This document shows positions 6,314-7,002 of a stretch of 7,002 bases of DNA, piece by piece. Source of the stretch: an uncultured bacterium (GTDB lineage Bacteria; Verrucomicrobiota; Kiritimatiellia; RFP12; UBA1067); assembly GCA_902779075.1 (NCBI GenBank), contig CACZAK010000247.1:1-7002 (forward strand). Reading direction: 5' to 3'. The translations under genes were made by a program, and so were the position numbers. The number at the start of each line of letters is the position of its first letter. Position 1 is the first letter of the stretch. Below the pieces are notes generated by a model, which worked only from the letters and a program-made list of their open reading frames with translations, was not told the DNA's origin and did no database searches.

Positions 6314-6320
6314 CCTCCTT
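6314..6320 (-). promoter_or_regulatory. Ribosome binding site of the giant protein
   Basis: AAGGAGG on the minus strand, 5 bases before the ATG at 6308. It is near-perfect against the 16S tail and decides between the two in-frame ATGs at 6308 and 6329; nothing comparable precedes 6329. Confidence 0.8.
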
Positions 6321-6397
6321 GTTTGCCATTCGGTCACTATCGGGTCATTCCCCGTATCAACTACCCCGCAAGACACCTTTCCCACGGGACGGAAAAT

Positions 6398-6406
6398 ATT
6401 ATAACA
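6398..6406 (-). promoter_or_regulatory. Sigma70-type extended -10 promoter for the giant protein
   Basis: The minus strand reads TGTTATAAT: a consensus TATAAT at 6398-6403 with the TG of an extended -10. At 17 bases upstream the -35 position is CTGCGG, inside repeat copy C, so any -35 is weak and the extended -10 would carry recognition. Transcription should start near 6391, giving a leader of about 83 bases. The leader's first bases can form a short hairpin (TTTCC with GGAAA, 6377-6396). Confidence 0.65.
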
Positions 6407-6417
6407 TAATTTCCCGA

Positions 6418-6440
6418 CCGCCGCAGGGCGCGTTCCGCGC
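6418..6440 (-). repeat. GC-rich repeat copy C, between the radical SAM gene and the giant gene
   Basis: The 15-base core at 6418-6432 is identical to 995-1009 (copy A). The 21 bases at 6418-6438 match copy B at 19 positions. The RBS half found in copies A and B is missing here; a promoter -10 follows instead. On the minus strand, GCGCG and CGCGC flank a GAA loop (6428-6440), a perfect 5 bp hairpin. No T-run follows, so a terminator is not supported, although a transcript-end or REP-like role remains possible. Confidence 0.65.
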
Positions 6441-6457
6441 AAACAACACTCGTCTCT

Positions 6458-7002
6458 TCACCGACAGAACCCCTTTGGCAGAGAGTGGAGGCAGGTACGG
6501 TAGTGGCCGTTGGGGCCGATGACGCCGAAGGTCTTGCCCGCCGGACACGGCTTGCGGTTCGGGGCGGACCACTTTTCGAGCAGATGCTTGGGAGTGTCGG
6601 CGCGACAGGCGCAGATGAACTCGTCGCAGAACGTGTAGGGAACGTGCGCGTCGGGCAGCGCGCGGATGCGCCGCTTCACCTCTTCCCACTCCTCGCGGGA
6701 AATCATCAGTTCCCGGTGCGACGCGGCGCGTCCGCCCAGAATCACGGGCCCCACCTGAATCGTGCTTGCGCCCGAAAGCGCCGCCGCAACGAACATGTCC
6801 GACGCCTCGTCAAAGTTCACCTTCGTGACCGTCATCGAGACCGCCAGCGGCCACTTCAGTTCGGACGCCCTTGCGACGACGGCGAGCAGTCTCTTGTAGC
6901 TTTTGCGCGTGCCCGTCATTGCGCCGTAGGTGGCAAGCCCCTGGAGCGATGTCGCGAGATGGACGCTCATCCGCTTGAATCGCCTTATCAACTTTTCGTC
7001 GA
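6458..7002 (-). CDS. Radical SAM / SPASM-type enzyme, 3' part only
   Basis: The frame enters from the right edge and ends at TGA 6458-6460, giving about 180 residues (DEKLIRRFKRMSVHLATSLQ...). A TTG at 6991 could be read as a start, but the frame is open to the edge and the sequence looks internal. SVHLATSLQGLATYGAMTGTRKSYKRLL matches the later beta/alpha units of a radical SAM barrel, where a 'S..G....H...RG..S....L..I' pattern is usual; VSMTVTKVNFDEA and the helix ISREEWEEVKRRIRAL also fit. Near the end CPAGKTFGVIGPNGHYRTC has the SPASM layout (CxxG...I.P.G...C), which binds auxiliary Fe-S clusters. Further Cys occur in FCDEFICACR and GFCR. The CxxxCxxC SAM motif would be upstream, outside the window. 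The C-terminus ends only ten residues after the SPASM Cys, shorter than usual. The substrate (peptide, protein or other) cannot be inferred; the giant gene downstream has its own promoter. Confidence 0.75.
   Translation of the reverse strand, partial: DEKLIRRFKRMSVHLATSLQGLATYGAMTGTRKSYKRLLAVVARASELKWPLAVSMTVTKVNFDEASDMFVAAALSGASTIQVGPVILGGRAASHRELMISREEWEEVKRRIRALPDAHVPYTFCDEFICACRADTPKHLLEKWSAPNRKPCPAGKTFGVIGPNGHYRTCLHSLPKGFCR

Noticed and set aside
5553..6404. 283-residue open frame on the plus strand
   Set aside because: Antisense to the LamG/PA14 coding part of the giant gene. Rich in Arg, Val and His as complement frames usually are; no start signal.
6399..6689. 96-residue minus-strand frame ending NAPCGGREIML
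   Set aside because: Most of it overlaps the radical SAM gene in another frame and is Arg/His-rich shadow sequence. The tail only reflects repeat copy C.

Overview
The window reads as one right-to-left (minus-strand) gene run from a moderately GC-rich bacterium. Several features suggest a member of the PVC group, possibly a Kiritimatiellota/Lentisphaerota-type gut or sediment lineage. These are secreted proteins that open with a 'VEW.Q.NG..YVDTGI' LamG-like segment, a PA14-like domain next to LamG, a Thioredoxin_7-type domain in a giant exported protein, and GC-rich intergenic repeats. This placement is inference from style; there is no rRNA or other phylogenetic marker here.

Layout in transcription order, right to left. 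(1) 7002-6458: 3' part of a radical SAM/SPASM enzyme that enters from the right edge. (2) 6457-6309: intergenic stretch with one copy of a GC-rich repeat, a very good extended -10 promoter (TGTTATAAT) and a strong ribosome binding site. (3) 6308-1737: one gene for a 1523-residue exported chimera, in the order LamG-like, PA14-like, short beta segment, thioredoxin fold with CHWC, charged helices, Asp-rich linker, long helical repeat region and C-terminal beta-sandwich. (4) 1736-1596: intergenic stretch with a second repeat copy and a doubtful 42-codon ORF. (5) 1595-1488: a 35-residue lipoprotein. (6) 1476-979: a 165-residue membrane-anchored protein, 11 bases downstream. (7) 971-627: a Blc-type lipocalin lipoprotein whose ribosome binding site lies inside the end of the preceding gene. 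(8) 636-1: an open frame that leaves the left edge; it carries the missing C-terminal end of the lipocalin in another reading frame and then an unrecognised domain.

Genes 5 to 8 look like a small envelope-protein operon (two lipoproteins, one anchored protein and the region downstream of the lipocalin), probably co-translated given 7-11 base spacings. The most striking structure is a shared 'leader cassette'. About 36 bases containing the repeat and the RBS, plus the first ~48 bases of signal-peptide coding, are nearly identical before the 35-residue lipoprotein and before the lipocalin, while the mature proteins are unrelated. The lipocalin itself appears to have lost about 35 internal residues through a frame-changing deletion. 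No CRISPR array, tRNA, rRNA, transposase or phage gene was seen.
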